Below are positions 23,972 through 35,192 of a stretch of DNA of 64,000 bases, piece by piece. Position 1 is the stretch's first letter; each line of letters starts with the position of its first letter. The stretch lies in NCBI RefSeq assembly GCF_041956535.1, contig NW_027192196.1:390921-454920 (forward strand), read 5' to 3'. The stretch is from Calcarisporiella thermophila CBS 279.70. Lineage: Eukaryota; Calcarisporiellomycota. A model generated the notes under the pieces. That model was not told the DNA's origin. It did not search any database and saw only the letters and a program-made list of their open reading frames with translations. Made by a program: the position numbers and the translations under genes.

Positions 23972-24973
23972 ATGAAGTGGAAGAAACCGATGCCCGAGCG
24001 AGTAATGAAGAAAGGCTCCTCAAGAGGTGCTTTTCAACCGATACCTTCTCGTCCTCCGTCCGAGGCAGGGATACCTGTCGTACTCCACATATATGATCTG
24101 GTAGCTCCCGTTTGATTTGATTGCCTACCCGTGGGGAGAACGTTAACGGGATTGTTTCCAATAGTTGCCACCAAGCGCACTCTCCATTTTGGCCACCTCG
24201 TTTGGAATAGGCGTGTATCACACGGGAGTTGAATTACGTGGCAAAGGTAGAGAGGCCTTGGAGTAGTAGAGGTTCATTTGGCCGGTTGCTCACTCTTTGA
24301 ATGGCTTTAGAGTATTGTTTTGGCGCGCATCCTTATGACTTTAGTGGGATATTCTCGGTACGTCCGAAAGTCGGACCGCAGGGGGTTATATACAAGTAAG
24401 TGCTGAGATGCTTCTAATGGTTGGGCATACCGAGGCCTACTATCGATTCCTTGATAAAGAAAATCCATCTTCATGGGGTATTGCCAATTGACCGACGCTG
24501 AAATCAACCGCGTCCTCCACCGGCTTGCACGCGAGTATACGGGCGCGTCCTATCATTTGCTTGCGCGGTAGGCTATCTACCTCCGAGGCAAACGGAATTA
24601 ATTGGCATGACTAAATCTTTTCGTTTCATCTCGACAGAAATTGCAATCATTTCGCGTCAGATTTGTGCCAGCAGCTCATCAATAAAATTCCGCCTGACTG
24701 GGTGAATCGAGCAGCCCGTATTGCTTCGTGTTTCCCCTTTTTAGTGCCCGCCTCCTGGATCAATCCTCCGGTGTTCGGCCAACAAGGTGATCTTTCCTTA
24801 CTGAACCCCTCCCGCCTTTGGCATCCGTCTCTTGTATCTTTCTGGGCTAACTTATAGGCATTTTAGGGTACGAAGCATCCAACGAAAAGCCAAAGTCCTG
24901 GCGGAGATCCTGGTCCCGCGACGACACTCGGGATGACCGAAGATTTTGCAGAAAATCCTGGCTGCAAAGATAG
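23972..24973 (+). CDS. PPPDE/DeSI-type isopeptidase (deSUMOylase or deubiquitinase family)
   Basis: Six exons (23972-24100, 24165-24246, 24311-24395, 24460-24567, 24638-24786, 24867-24973) give 219 residues. The catalytic His lies in FGIGVYHTGVELRGKEY, followed by CFGAHPYDFSGIFSV; the catalytic Cys is in SYHLLARNCNHFASDLCQQL. The C-terminal INKIPPDWVNRAARI is the family's closing signature. DeSI-2/PPPDE1-like proteins are papain-like thiol proteases that act on SUMO or ubiquitin conjugates. The tail after PVFGQQ is basic and polar with no fold. The ATG at 23972 is the first plausible start; one at 24005 would also give a complete domain. Confidence 0.9.
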
Positions 24974-25321
24974 TGCCCTCTGGACGATGCATCTCAATAC
25001 CATCCGCTGTCAATGGCCCTCTGCCCCTTCTCCATTGTAAAATACTAAATTAATTTAATAGGCCTTTTTTTTCTTTTTTCTTTCCCTGTGGGAGCCAAAG
25101 GAAAAATAGGCTAAAGCGATGTTTAATAGGCCGTATTTTTATTTACTTTTTATTTCGCACTAGTTATTTTACTGATATCTTCATCGGCATACCACCAGCA
25201 TTTTTTTCCCCATCTACATACATATACATATATATATATATATATTTTTATTATTCTCGTGAATAAGGATAATAAGATCTCGGTTAATATCACATCCAAT
25301 GCTACAATACAAGTTGGGTAT
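24974..25321. other. convergent 3' region between the DeSI gene and FAN1
   Basis: AT-rich trailer sequence holding a TA dinucleotide repeat; no coding signal. Confidence 0.5.
25216..25245. repeat. TA dinucleotide microsatellite
   Basis: An imperfect ACATA/TATATA run about 30 bases long in the shared 3' region of two converging genes. Confidence 0.8.
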
Positions 25322-27826
25322 TTACAAAAGGTGCTCCTCCTTCAACACTCGAACATAGCACACTTCCACTTCCAGCTCCGCACCCAGCAGCACGTCGATC
25401 CAATTCTTTTGCTTCTCAGAGAGCCGGTCGCCTGGCCCCTTGACCTCCACCATTTTCGCCTTGTTCATATCGGAGTTCCATAAACTAAGAGCGAGGATTA
25501 GTTAACCACAGTGGGATGCAGGGGAGAAGAAGGACTGCTTTCCAATTACCATAGATCGGGGAGCCCAGAACTCCGGTATTCCTGTGCCAAAAGTCTGCAC
25601 ACTTGTGCCAGTGCGGGCCCTCCTATGCACTGTAGGGGAAGGAAAATTAGTCAATGGGCTCGCCACAAAGCCGGACTATTAGTTCGTATTGGTGATTACC
25701 TGGGAAACCTCCTCTAACTCCCACTGCTCATACTCCCACGACAGCCCGATGCAAAGCGTCGCACGCGGCCGCTCTCTTTCATCCGCCTCACGAAGCAGCC
25801 CCAGAAAGTCGCCGCTGGATATTTGCGAAATGCGTCGGTTGATTTCGACACATCGTGTGGAGTAGAACGCATCCGTTCCAAAGTCTAGAGGAGCACTCTG
25901 AAAGCTTGTTTCGAATACCCCTGAAACGGGCATAAAGAGAATGTCCCAAAAGAGAAGCGCAAACTAGAAAGGACGATAGGCAGACAAAGGAGCCGTTGGT
26001 TATTCATGGGAGTGCATCAGGAAAACAGAGGCAATAATATCTACCAAGGTAGTGATAATTCCATTCTCGCAGTGGTAGCTAATACAATCGTGAGTATCGG
26101 AAGATGAGTTATTTTTAGTAATATAAAATATTTCTACACCTACCCTTTGTATCCCAGTGATCGATAATAACCCAGCGCCAACTCTTCCACAGATACCTCG
26201 TCTCCATCTTTTGCCCGCCACAACGATTTTTGCCCCGTTATCGAATCGCTCACACGCTCCCCATAAATTATCTTTTCTTGGGCCTGACGTAGCGCAAGAT
26301 GCGTAAAGTCATGTTGATCGCGCTTGGGGATTTTAAGCTCACGCTCTAGCCGCATGATACGCCGCTGAATCGAGGACAAATGCGCTGGCAAAAAGTAACA
26401 AAAGGGGGGTTAGTACCCCGCACAGAAACAGGATATGGACAACCACTGACCCACTCCCACTCCAGAGTCCACCAACGCCTCTAAACACGTCTCCAACGCC
26501 TGTTTTTTCCCCTGCTTTGGATCCTCTGAATATCGTGCGAGCACCAGCGCGAGCCTATCGTACCATTCCCCGCGCTTTCCTTGCCGAAACAGATACTGCC
26601 CAAGGAGCTTTCTCAGCAGTTCCTCCTCGAGTTTGAACATCTTCATCTTCCCAAGAATATTCGCACACTTCTCAATAATCCGGGTATAAACAGCTACAGC
26701 GCTATACCGCCTTAGAAAGTAACTGCGGCCCTCCGCTTCCTCCCAATTGACAACAAGCACCTCCCACAACGGGACAATCTCATCTAGCACCTGCATCACC
26801 CTAGCCATTCCCGCTTCCTCTACCACTTGGCCCTCCAGAAGCTGGTCAATCTCAGACTGCAGTTTCAACGCGGACTCATACTCGACGACAGCCTCACGGC
26901 TCGGGAACACTTGAGTGCGCTCAGTTTTGTACATGGGATAGTTGCGTTTTTCAATGCGCGCAAGAATACTTGTGGTCATTCTTTTTTCGTCGTGGCCACT
27001 GGAACGATAATAAACTAGATGGAGGCGGTGAAAGATCTCGACCACCGTTCGATCCAATTGAATGCAGTATCCTAAATAGATGAAATGAGAGTGAGTCGGG
27101 CTTATCCCACTCTTGGTCATGTAGAAATAGGTGCCTGTCTTTTCAGTGATCTTGGCTATGACCTGCTCCCGACGGCTGTGCGGCTTGGTAAGTCGAAATT
27201 CGGTGGCCAGCGTTGCTTGGGTAGAACTTTTCTGAATCATCTCGAGTAGGCTCTTTCTCTTTAGCAGATATATGTCAGTGATACGAGATACATGGATAGG
27301 GGTAGAGAATTATAATGGGATCTCCTACATTCTTTGAATTCACCTTCGCTTTCAACCCACATACTTCCTTGGCTACCTCCTTCAACTCATCCACACTGCA
27401 TATTGTTAATGCCTCTTCAACCGCACAAATCCCCGTCATGTTCCGGACAAACCCAACACCTTCCAACTCTCTGCACGCCTCATTAACATCTCCCACATCA
27501 GTATATTTTAACTCTCTGACGCGAAACCATGCGTCCCGTTTTCTGAGGAACAGGCGAACGAAAAGGATCTGGGATGGCCGTGAGAGCGATCTGAAAGAGT
27601 CAAAAAGCGTCAATTCGTTAATTAGAAAGAGTTTTGATTCGGATGCAAGAACAGTGTCAAGTATTTCGACAAAAAGGTCTAGGTAGAGTGTACGGGGGAA
27701 ATGGACGGGTAAATCCTCGCCCGAGGAGGCTATTGATGAAAGGGTAGTTGGGGGAACATCCTCTAGGGACTTTGGCTTCTTTGAGGAGAGTGGACTTGGT
27801 ATGTCGGGCAATGCACGTTTATTCAT
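25322..27826 (-). CDS. FAN1: FAN1 Fanconi-associated nuclease with VRR-NUC domain
   Basis: FAN1 is a structure-specific nuclease for interstrand cross-link repair. Seven exons (27329-27826, 26451-27258, 26144-26384, 26045-26078, 25700-25963, 25550-25629, 25322-25484) give up to 695 residues. The N-terminal SAP-like region has LFVEILDTVL, then LFVRLFLRKRDAWFRVREL. The TPR region follows with QYLFRQGKRGEWYDRLALVL and RRIMRLERELKIPKRDQHD. The catalytic VRR-NUC domain has YHCENGIITTL, FALLFWDILF, FQSAPLDF, CIGGPALAQVCRLL, GLPDLCLW, VEVKGPGDRLSEKQKNWID. The D...ExK (PDL, EVK) motif is intact. There is no N-terminal UBZ finger, as in other fungal members. A possible in-frame 39 base intron lies at 27072-27110; without it the protein would be 682 residues. 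Confidence 0.92.
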
Positions 27827-28025
27827 TGGATGTCATTACTTGAGGCACGAATTCACCTTCCTAGGCCCTACTTTGATATTGTATTAGAACAGTTCCGCAT
27901 TTACGACTTAGTGAGTCACAATTGTGACTGTCACCTCAATTCCGTAATCAGGACTGCATTATAAAAATTTCTTTCTCCTCCAGAGGCTCTTATCTTCAAC
28001 TTCGCTTTAATTCATTTATTTCTCC
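27827..28025. promoter_or_regulatory. divergent promoter between FAN1 and DRE2 with a 16 base palindrome
   Basis: Only about 200 bases separate two starts. The perfect palindrome AGTCACAATTGTGACT lies at 27914-27929. Its half site GTCACAA is the kind of element a dimeric factor could bind. Function is inference. Confidence 0.55.
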
Positions 28026-29106
28026 ATGGATCTCCCGATCTCGCTCACAAATCAAAATGTGCTTCTGATCGGCTCTCCGATCGCAGGTGCCGAACAGATC
28101 ATGCGCACTAAAACTCAACTGGACCAAGAGGCTTCTTCAGTCTCTTTCGAGCAATGTGATCGTATAACCCAAGGTAAATTTATCTTTATGCTAAGTGTTT
28201 TTTTTTCTGTCTTTTCTAGATCTCAATATGTTCGAGTATGTGCTTAATGATTTTATGATGATTCCATTTGATATAGCCCCCATCAACAATGGTTCATTTA
28301 CCACAATCTTATCCGGGATACTGGCTCTCGCATGCTCGCATCCAGCGGCTGTCCTTGCTAAATACTCGCAGATTCTCGCTCTTAATGGAACTCTTTTCTT
28401 ATGTGAGCCAGTATCACGCACAACGTCTCTTTCCTCCTCTTTGAGAACTTCACAAGAGCTCGTTTCAGCACTTAAGCTTGCCGGGTTTGTAGATGTGCAG
28501 CTATTGAGGACAAAGGTCCTGCCAGAGGATCTAAAAACATTTGCCCAAGAGAACTGGAAAGTGGACCCCACTGAAGTTGAGATTGCAGAAGTGATTGCCA
28601 AAAAGCCAAATTACGAGCAGGGAGCCTCTTTTGCACTGTCCTTTGCAAAAAAGAAGGCACCTGTCTCCAATGGAACCCAACACAATACCACGGCAGATAA
28701 GGCTGCAGTGTGGACACTCTCCGCGAACGACGATGATGGAGATGTTGAACTTGAGGATGAGGATGCCCTGCTTGATGAGGTTGATCTTGTCCGGCCGTCA
28801 AAGGAATCCCTTGTCCGTGATGACTGTGAGATGACCGGCGGCAAGAGAAAGGCCTGCAAAAACTGCACTTGCGGGCGTGCAGAGATGGAAGAGAATGGGG
28901 TCGTATCCATTGATTTGGAGGACGACTCGAACGGCATCACTGAGGTGAAACCTAAAAAGAACTTGCCAGCCTCATCATGTGGGAACTGCTATCTAGGCGA
29001 CGCCTTCCGTTGCAGCACATGCCCCTACATGGGAATGCCTGCTTTCAAGCCTGGAGAAAAGGTCGCGTTAACTGGAGCGATGATGGCGGACGATATTGAC
29101 ATCTAA
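28026..29106 (+). CDS. DRE2: Dre2/anamorsin, cytosolic Fe-S cluster assembly protein
   Basis: Dre2 with Tah18 passes electrons early in cytosolic iron-sulphur protein assembly. Two exons (28026-28173 and 28220-29106) give 344 residues. The N-terminal methyltransferase-like domain ends near FLCEPVSR. After a long acidic linker ([20 protein letters not shown]) come both cluster motifs: [10 protein letters not shown], and [19 protein letters not shown] with C-x2-C-x7-C-x2-C. The end, [13 protein letters not shown], is the family's C-terminal signature. The gene diverges from FAN1. Confidence 0.93.
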
Positions 29107-29712
29107 TTCTTTTCTAAACCATGACCTTTAATTTATATCTACCTCCCCACTTTGACCTCACACTCACCCCTCTTCATTTTTTTTTTTTTGTTGTTTTGCT
29201 TATGCCTAAAACCTACCGCTTTCCCTTTATCAATCCCACCGGCTCAGATATGGCAAGAAGCAACGCATCGAAGATGAATCTATATATTTGTATTTGAGTC
29301 GCATGAATAAAGATATACAGCTGCATCGTTCCCAACCAGGTGGTTTATTGAGTGTGCTCCTATAGCAGCAATAAAAATATCTGAGGATGATCCTCTTCAT
29401 ACTTGTGAATATAAGATGGCTCTCATTAAGTTGACGAATACATCTGCTGTCTACATACTATATGATGAACACTAGCTCCGGCTCGATGAAAAGTATTTTG
29501 GACGCCGTTTGAATGTTTGGAGCCAGCTCATTCTTTTAAGAGAATAGAGCATAGAATTAAAACAAATATTCATTTTTAAAATAACTTAAACGACATTATG
29601 GAATTGTGGAAACAATAGAACACACACAAGTCTTTGATTATACTCTGCGATGCGAGGTAGTCGCTCAGTCATACATGACTCACATCAACATTCTCCTTGC
29701 TATATTTATTTT
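29107..29712. other. convergent 3' region between DRE2 and the CaM kinase
   Basis: AT-rich trailers with poly-T runs. A plus-strand frame at 29606-29869 is the antisense of the kinase end plus trailer. No gene seen. Confidence 0.5.
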
Positions 29713-31303
<1,591 letters not shown>

Positions 31304-32000
31304 GGATGTTGATCAGAATCCGATTTTTGTTATGAAAATAAGTCTTGGAGAGAAAAAATAACTGAAATTCGATCTATTTGCTGGGCTTAACCACTAAAGA
31401 TTCTCTAATCGGTTCGCCACATCAATTATAATAAAGCTTGCGGCGCATCGTGAATATCCATGCTATAATGTGAAAAGTGACCCATACTATCAGCCATGGC
31501 TGTCTCTAAGGTCTGATTGTGTCTGTAGCAGTAGCCTGTAAAAAAAGCGATAGTACTATCTCCTCACTCGCACGAGATCCTCCTATATAACCTAACGACT
31601 TTAGATTCCTTCGATAACGGATTTAATAGCTTTACATGTTTGGAACCTATTGTGAAAAGTAACGATTGCGGGGATATACTTAGGCTCCTTAACCGCCATA
31701 CCAAGGATAAGTTCCATGGAGTCTGAAAATCGAAAGCTACTCGGGCTAGCTCTTAGGTCCTTTTCTTCACCGAAGGGCAAGTTCCTAATTGCATTTTGGT
31801 CGAAAATTAATATCTAAAATCGCGCAGTCGGTTGTGGGAATGAAGTCATGAATTTTCTGACCTTAAATCATAATGATTTTAAATCCCTCTTGAATGCGAT
31901 TTTTTCATACGCTCCAACTTCCATAGCGCGAATTTCAAGTATAATATCTAGCTCTCTGAAGCTAATTCGCCATTCATTCCGAGCAATCGATCGTAATTCA
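31304..32000. other. divergent promoter region, CaM kinase and TBC gene
   Basis: About 700 AT-rich bases. An ATG at 31848 in frame with the TBC protein would add 51 residues to it; those residues (LNAIFSYAPTSIARISS) are not family-like. No other gene seen. Confidence 0.5.
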
Positions 32001-33303
32001 ATGTCGACACTTTCCTTATATAAGGAGCTCCTTGATGTAGAGGTGTTCGTCGATATTGAACGCCTTCGAGACTCGGCTCGGAGGTACGGCGTACCTGAAG
32101 AAATGCGTGGGGTAAATGCATCGCTCCTCTTTTCCATAACGATATTGGTTTGCTAGACTGATATAAGATATCTTTCTACAAATGTAGATAGTATGGAAGT
32201 ATTTGCTTGGGGTGGAATCGCCTGATCGCTGTAGGTCTCTCCCACATTTTGTTTGGTATAATGATTGACTTCAACCTTTCTACAGCCAAAGAAATCACCC
32301 GGATTAAAGCTCATGAAGAAGAATACAACCTTATTGACAAAAGTGACTCCGTATTTACTAAGCGCATTCGCGGAGAGCTTTCGCGCTACTCTCGCAGGCT
32401 TAATATCCGATTCCCGAAAGAGCTTTCGACCGTGTTCGAGAATGTGGTATGTGCCTATTTGGTGCACACCCATAGCATGCGTGGAGGAGGTGGCTACACA
32501 TCGGCCCTTGTGTCACTCTGTGGGCCATTTGTATTTGTATTTGGCTGGGAGAAGGAGATGGACATCTATTATTGCTTCGAGATGTTAATGCAGATTTTAT
32601 GTGAGTGCCCTCCTGAAGTCCTCCCTTCGCTTCTCTAACGGATTCGCTAAACTTGTTTTAGCCGACTATTCCACGGCGCACCCAATTAACGAGCGCGTCG
32701 CGAGCTTCATCACACTCTTCAGAACGGCTCTCCCCGATCTGTAAAATAGACTCTTGGTTGCTGTCTATACACACTGTGACTTAGTCGTCATTTTATTAGG
32801 TACATGTACTTTGATGAAGAGGAAGTTAATGACGAGTGGATAACAAACTGGTTACAATACTTGCTCTCCAAAGAGCTGCGTATGGAAAATCTGCTACGGC
32901 TTTGGGGTAGGTTCGTCATCTTTTGATAGCCACCCATAACTTCTAACCTGTGCTCCTTCGTAGATACCTATTTCTCAATTTCAGATTTCCTGGACTTTCA
33001 CCCCTATGTTTGCCTTGGTACACCTGTTATTCTGCTTTGAAATTTTGACATGGCATCCTAAGCATTCCAATCTTCTCTGTAGCTATACTGAAACACTTCA
33101 AGGAAGACTTGGAGGAGTTAGAGCACTCCGAAATCCGTACACTGCTTATGAGATTGCCACTGTTTGACATGGAACAGGTGAGTGCTACAGGGACGCATTT
33201 GTATTTTATGATGTAACCAGCATGTTTTATACACTAGATTATCAACCAGGCTTTCAGTATTCGTAGTGAGATACTTGAACGGCAAATCCTGGATTATGTA
33301 TAA
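32001..33303 (+). CDS. TBC domain protein (Rab GTPase-activating family), divergent
   Basis: Eight exons (32001-32111, 32188-32230, 32286-32600, 32662-32740, 32800-32906, 32964-33017, 33083-33177, 33238-33303) give 289 residues. The opening ARRYGVPEEMRG then VWKYLLGVESPDRSKEIT matches TBC motif 1; IRGELSRYSRRL gives the motif A position; YTSALVSLCGPFVFVFG, YYCFEMLMQIL, WLQYLLSKELRMENLLRLWDTYFS and LDFHPYVCLAILKHFKEDL give the later helices. The classical IxxDxxR dual finger is only partly kept and the YxQ finger is absent. It could be a weak GAP or a scaffold. TBC proteins act on Rab GTPases in vesicle traffic. The start at 32001 is a choice; 31848 is also in frame. Confidence 0.8.
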
Positions 33304-33511
33304 TGATACCCTTTGATGTGACCCATTGCTGTAATTATTACTATTTCCGTTCATACCAAACTTCCCTTTATTTTGTATACACAAATTAACCATGGTCCGG
33401 ATAGATAATTGGTTTACATGTACCCTATTTATTTCGCAGTTTTTACAAAGGTAGCTTACAAATTCCATGGATTGTGAGATGTAAAAATGGCCCTAGTGTC
33501 CAGAGCTCTGT

Positions 33512-33715
33512 TCAGCATGACTGTCGCGCTTGCTCGGCGGACTTTGCTTGTGCACGTCCGGCACTTCCTCCCTCGAGCGGGCGACCTTGTTCATCAGTGT
33601 TTCTCAGTCTTTCGGCCTCCCGCTTCTCCACTGTTTCTTGTGATGGCTTCTGGACACTGACGTTTTTGTCATCGGCCATTTGGTCAAGTTTAGCTCCAAC
33701 AAAGGTGCGTTCCAT
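33512..33715 (-). CDS. Small hydrophilic protein, unknown
   Basis: A 67 residue single-exon frame beginning MERTFVGAKLDQMADD and ending in an Ala/Gln/Ser/Arg-rich stretch (GRAQAKSAEQARQSC). It is free of membrane segments and looks intrinsically disordered, somewhat like small stress (LEA/SMP-like) proteins. No family is recognised. It sits in an otherwise empty gap, which favours a real gene, but length alone allows chance. Confidence 0.4.
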   Translation of the reverse strand: MERTFVGAKLDQMADDKNVSVQKPSQETVEKREAERLRNTDEQGRPLEGGSAGRAQAKSAEQARQSC

Positions 33716-34302
33716 TTTAATATATCTTGTTTTTAAACGACAATTGGTTTTCCCGAGTGGTTGGAAATATATGATTTTGATGAAAAAAGGTTCAGTATTC
33801 GTCTTTTATAAGCTTCGAATAGTCAGAATACGCCAAATATAGGCGTCTTCCCCCTATTGCTATTAAAGTCAACCTTTTTTGGGCAATTTAAAAGAAAATA
33901 GAATTTTGGTCAGCAGCAATGAGCCACGGAGTGACGATGCTCCAGCCTACGCCTCTATGGGAAAATAAAGGCTAAGTTGATGATGAAGAAACGTGAATAA
34001 AGTCAGTAGGTAAAATCATTGGTTAGAAAATTCAGTCTGATTCTATGCCTATTTCACAAATTGTTATGCCTGTGTCTCTTATGCTGTTACCATAGATATT
34101 TTTATGGGAAGTCGTTAGAGAGGAGAAACAGGTTAATTACGGCATTCCATTGCTTGAGACATGCATAAACCCCGGAGATAAATGACTAATAATTGCTTGG
34201 AAAAATCTCGGGCTATATTCGTTGAATAGTCTCGAAGCGTCCGAATAAAATGGGGCAACATAGGTTTAATTGCTGCAGGAAAAAACCATTCGCAAATTTC
34301 CA
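33716..34302. other. intergenic, no gene seen
   Basis: AT-rich. The minus-strand frame at 34133-34414 overlaps the acetyltransferase start and has no protein signature. Confidence 0.5.
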
Positions 34303-34845
34303 ATGACGGATTCAAATGTGATCTCCATCCGTCATCTATGTAATTCAAATGAGAATGAGTGTAGGCAAGCTCTCGACTTGCTTCATGAATACGCAGAGTC
34401 TCTTGGCTTTTCACTTTGCTTTCAAAATTTTGACGCTGAACTTGCCGATTTCAAGGTGCGTTATCATCCCTCTGCGGGAGGCTGCTTTCTTGTCGCGTAT
34501 GCTGGACCAAAAAATGAATCGCCAGTAGGCATTGTAGGTCTTCGCAGACTTTCTCCAACTGTGGCCGAAATGAAAAGACTCTATGTCAAGCCAGAATGTC
34601 GTGGAAAAGGTCTTGGAAGGCTATTGTGTGAACGCGTGCTGGACGAAGCAGTAGGTATGGGATATCGCGAGGTTAAACTGGATACTATCAAAAGTATGAT
34701 GGGGGTTGCGCTTGGAATGTACCAAGGATGGGGATTTACGGAGTGTGAAGCATACTGCGAGAATCCGATAGAGGGCGCAAGTTGGTACAGCTTGGATTTG
34801 GAGAAGTACAAGGAAATCAGAAATAGTAGGGTACCGAACAATTGA
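34303..34845 (+). CDS. GNAT family N-acetyltransferase
   Basis: Single exon, 180 residues. The acetyl-CoA fold is clear: VGIVGLRRLSPTVAEMKRLYV, then the phosphate-binding motif A in CRGKGLGRLLCERVLDEA (R-x2-G-x-G/A pattern), GYREVKLDT, and GMYQGWGFTECEAY. This is a RimI-like small-molecule or peptide acetyltransferase; the substrate cannot be told. The ATG at 34303 follows an upstream frame that opens with a non-ATG codon at 34270, so 34303 is the start. Confidence 0.85.
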   Translation: MTDSNVISIRHLCNSNENECRQALDLLHEYAESLGFSLCFQNFDAELADFKVRYHPSAGGCFLVAYAGPKNESPVGIVGLRRLSPTVAEMKRLYVKPECRGKGLGRLLCERVLDEAVGMGYREVKLDTIKSMMGVALGMYQGWGFTECEAYCENPIEGASWYSLDLEKYKEIRNSRVPNN

Positions 34846-35192
34846 AAAGAGTAAACAATTAAATACGGTCGCCCTACGATATCCAAGGAATTGTTTCCTA
34901 GTTTCATTTATATAAACTTGTCACCAAGCAAATCTAAATTTATTAAATCAGATTTGAGGCCTAACCAGAAACTCTATAAGCCTAAATCAAAGGGGCAGAG
35001 ATAGGCCAGGTCGAGTGGCTTTGCCTATTTGATAAGAACCAATGGATTCCTTAGTGTCCTCAAAAAGGAGCTCACCTAACTTCTTCATATTTCCTCCATT
35101 ATCCCCACCGGTGTGTCGAGAGCGTTCCCGTTCGTGCGTAAAGAAATCAACATCTTCGCACACTCCCGCCCTCTCTTTTACTTTCCCTTTAT
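34846..35192. other. region between the acetyltransferase and GDA1
   Basis: Pyrimidine-rich leader of GDA1 (CCTCCATTATCC, CTCTCTTTTACTTTCCC) and the acetyltransferase trailer. The plus-strand frame at 35042-35230 overlaps the GDA1 start and is likely a leader frame. No separate gene. Confidence 0.5.

Noticed and set aside
26410-27240. PCI or proteasome-like helical subunit
   Set aside because: The helical run is the TPR part of FAN1; the VRR-NUC domain follows in later exons of the same gene.
28240-28277. Possible short intron in DRE2 (GTGCTTAATG...GATATAG)
   Set aside because: Its length of 37 is not a multiple of three and the reading frame through it agrees with the Dre2 N-terminal domain.
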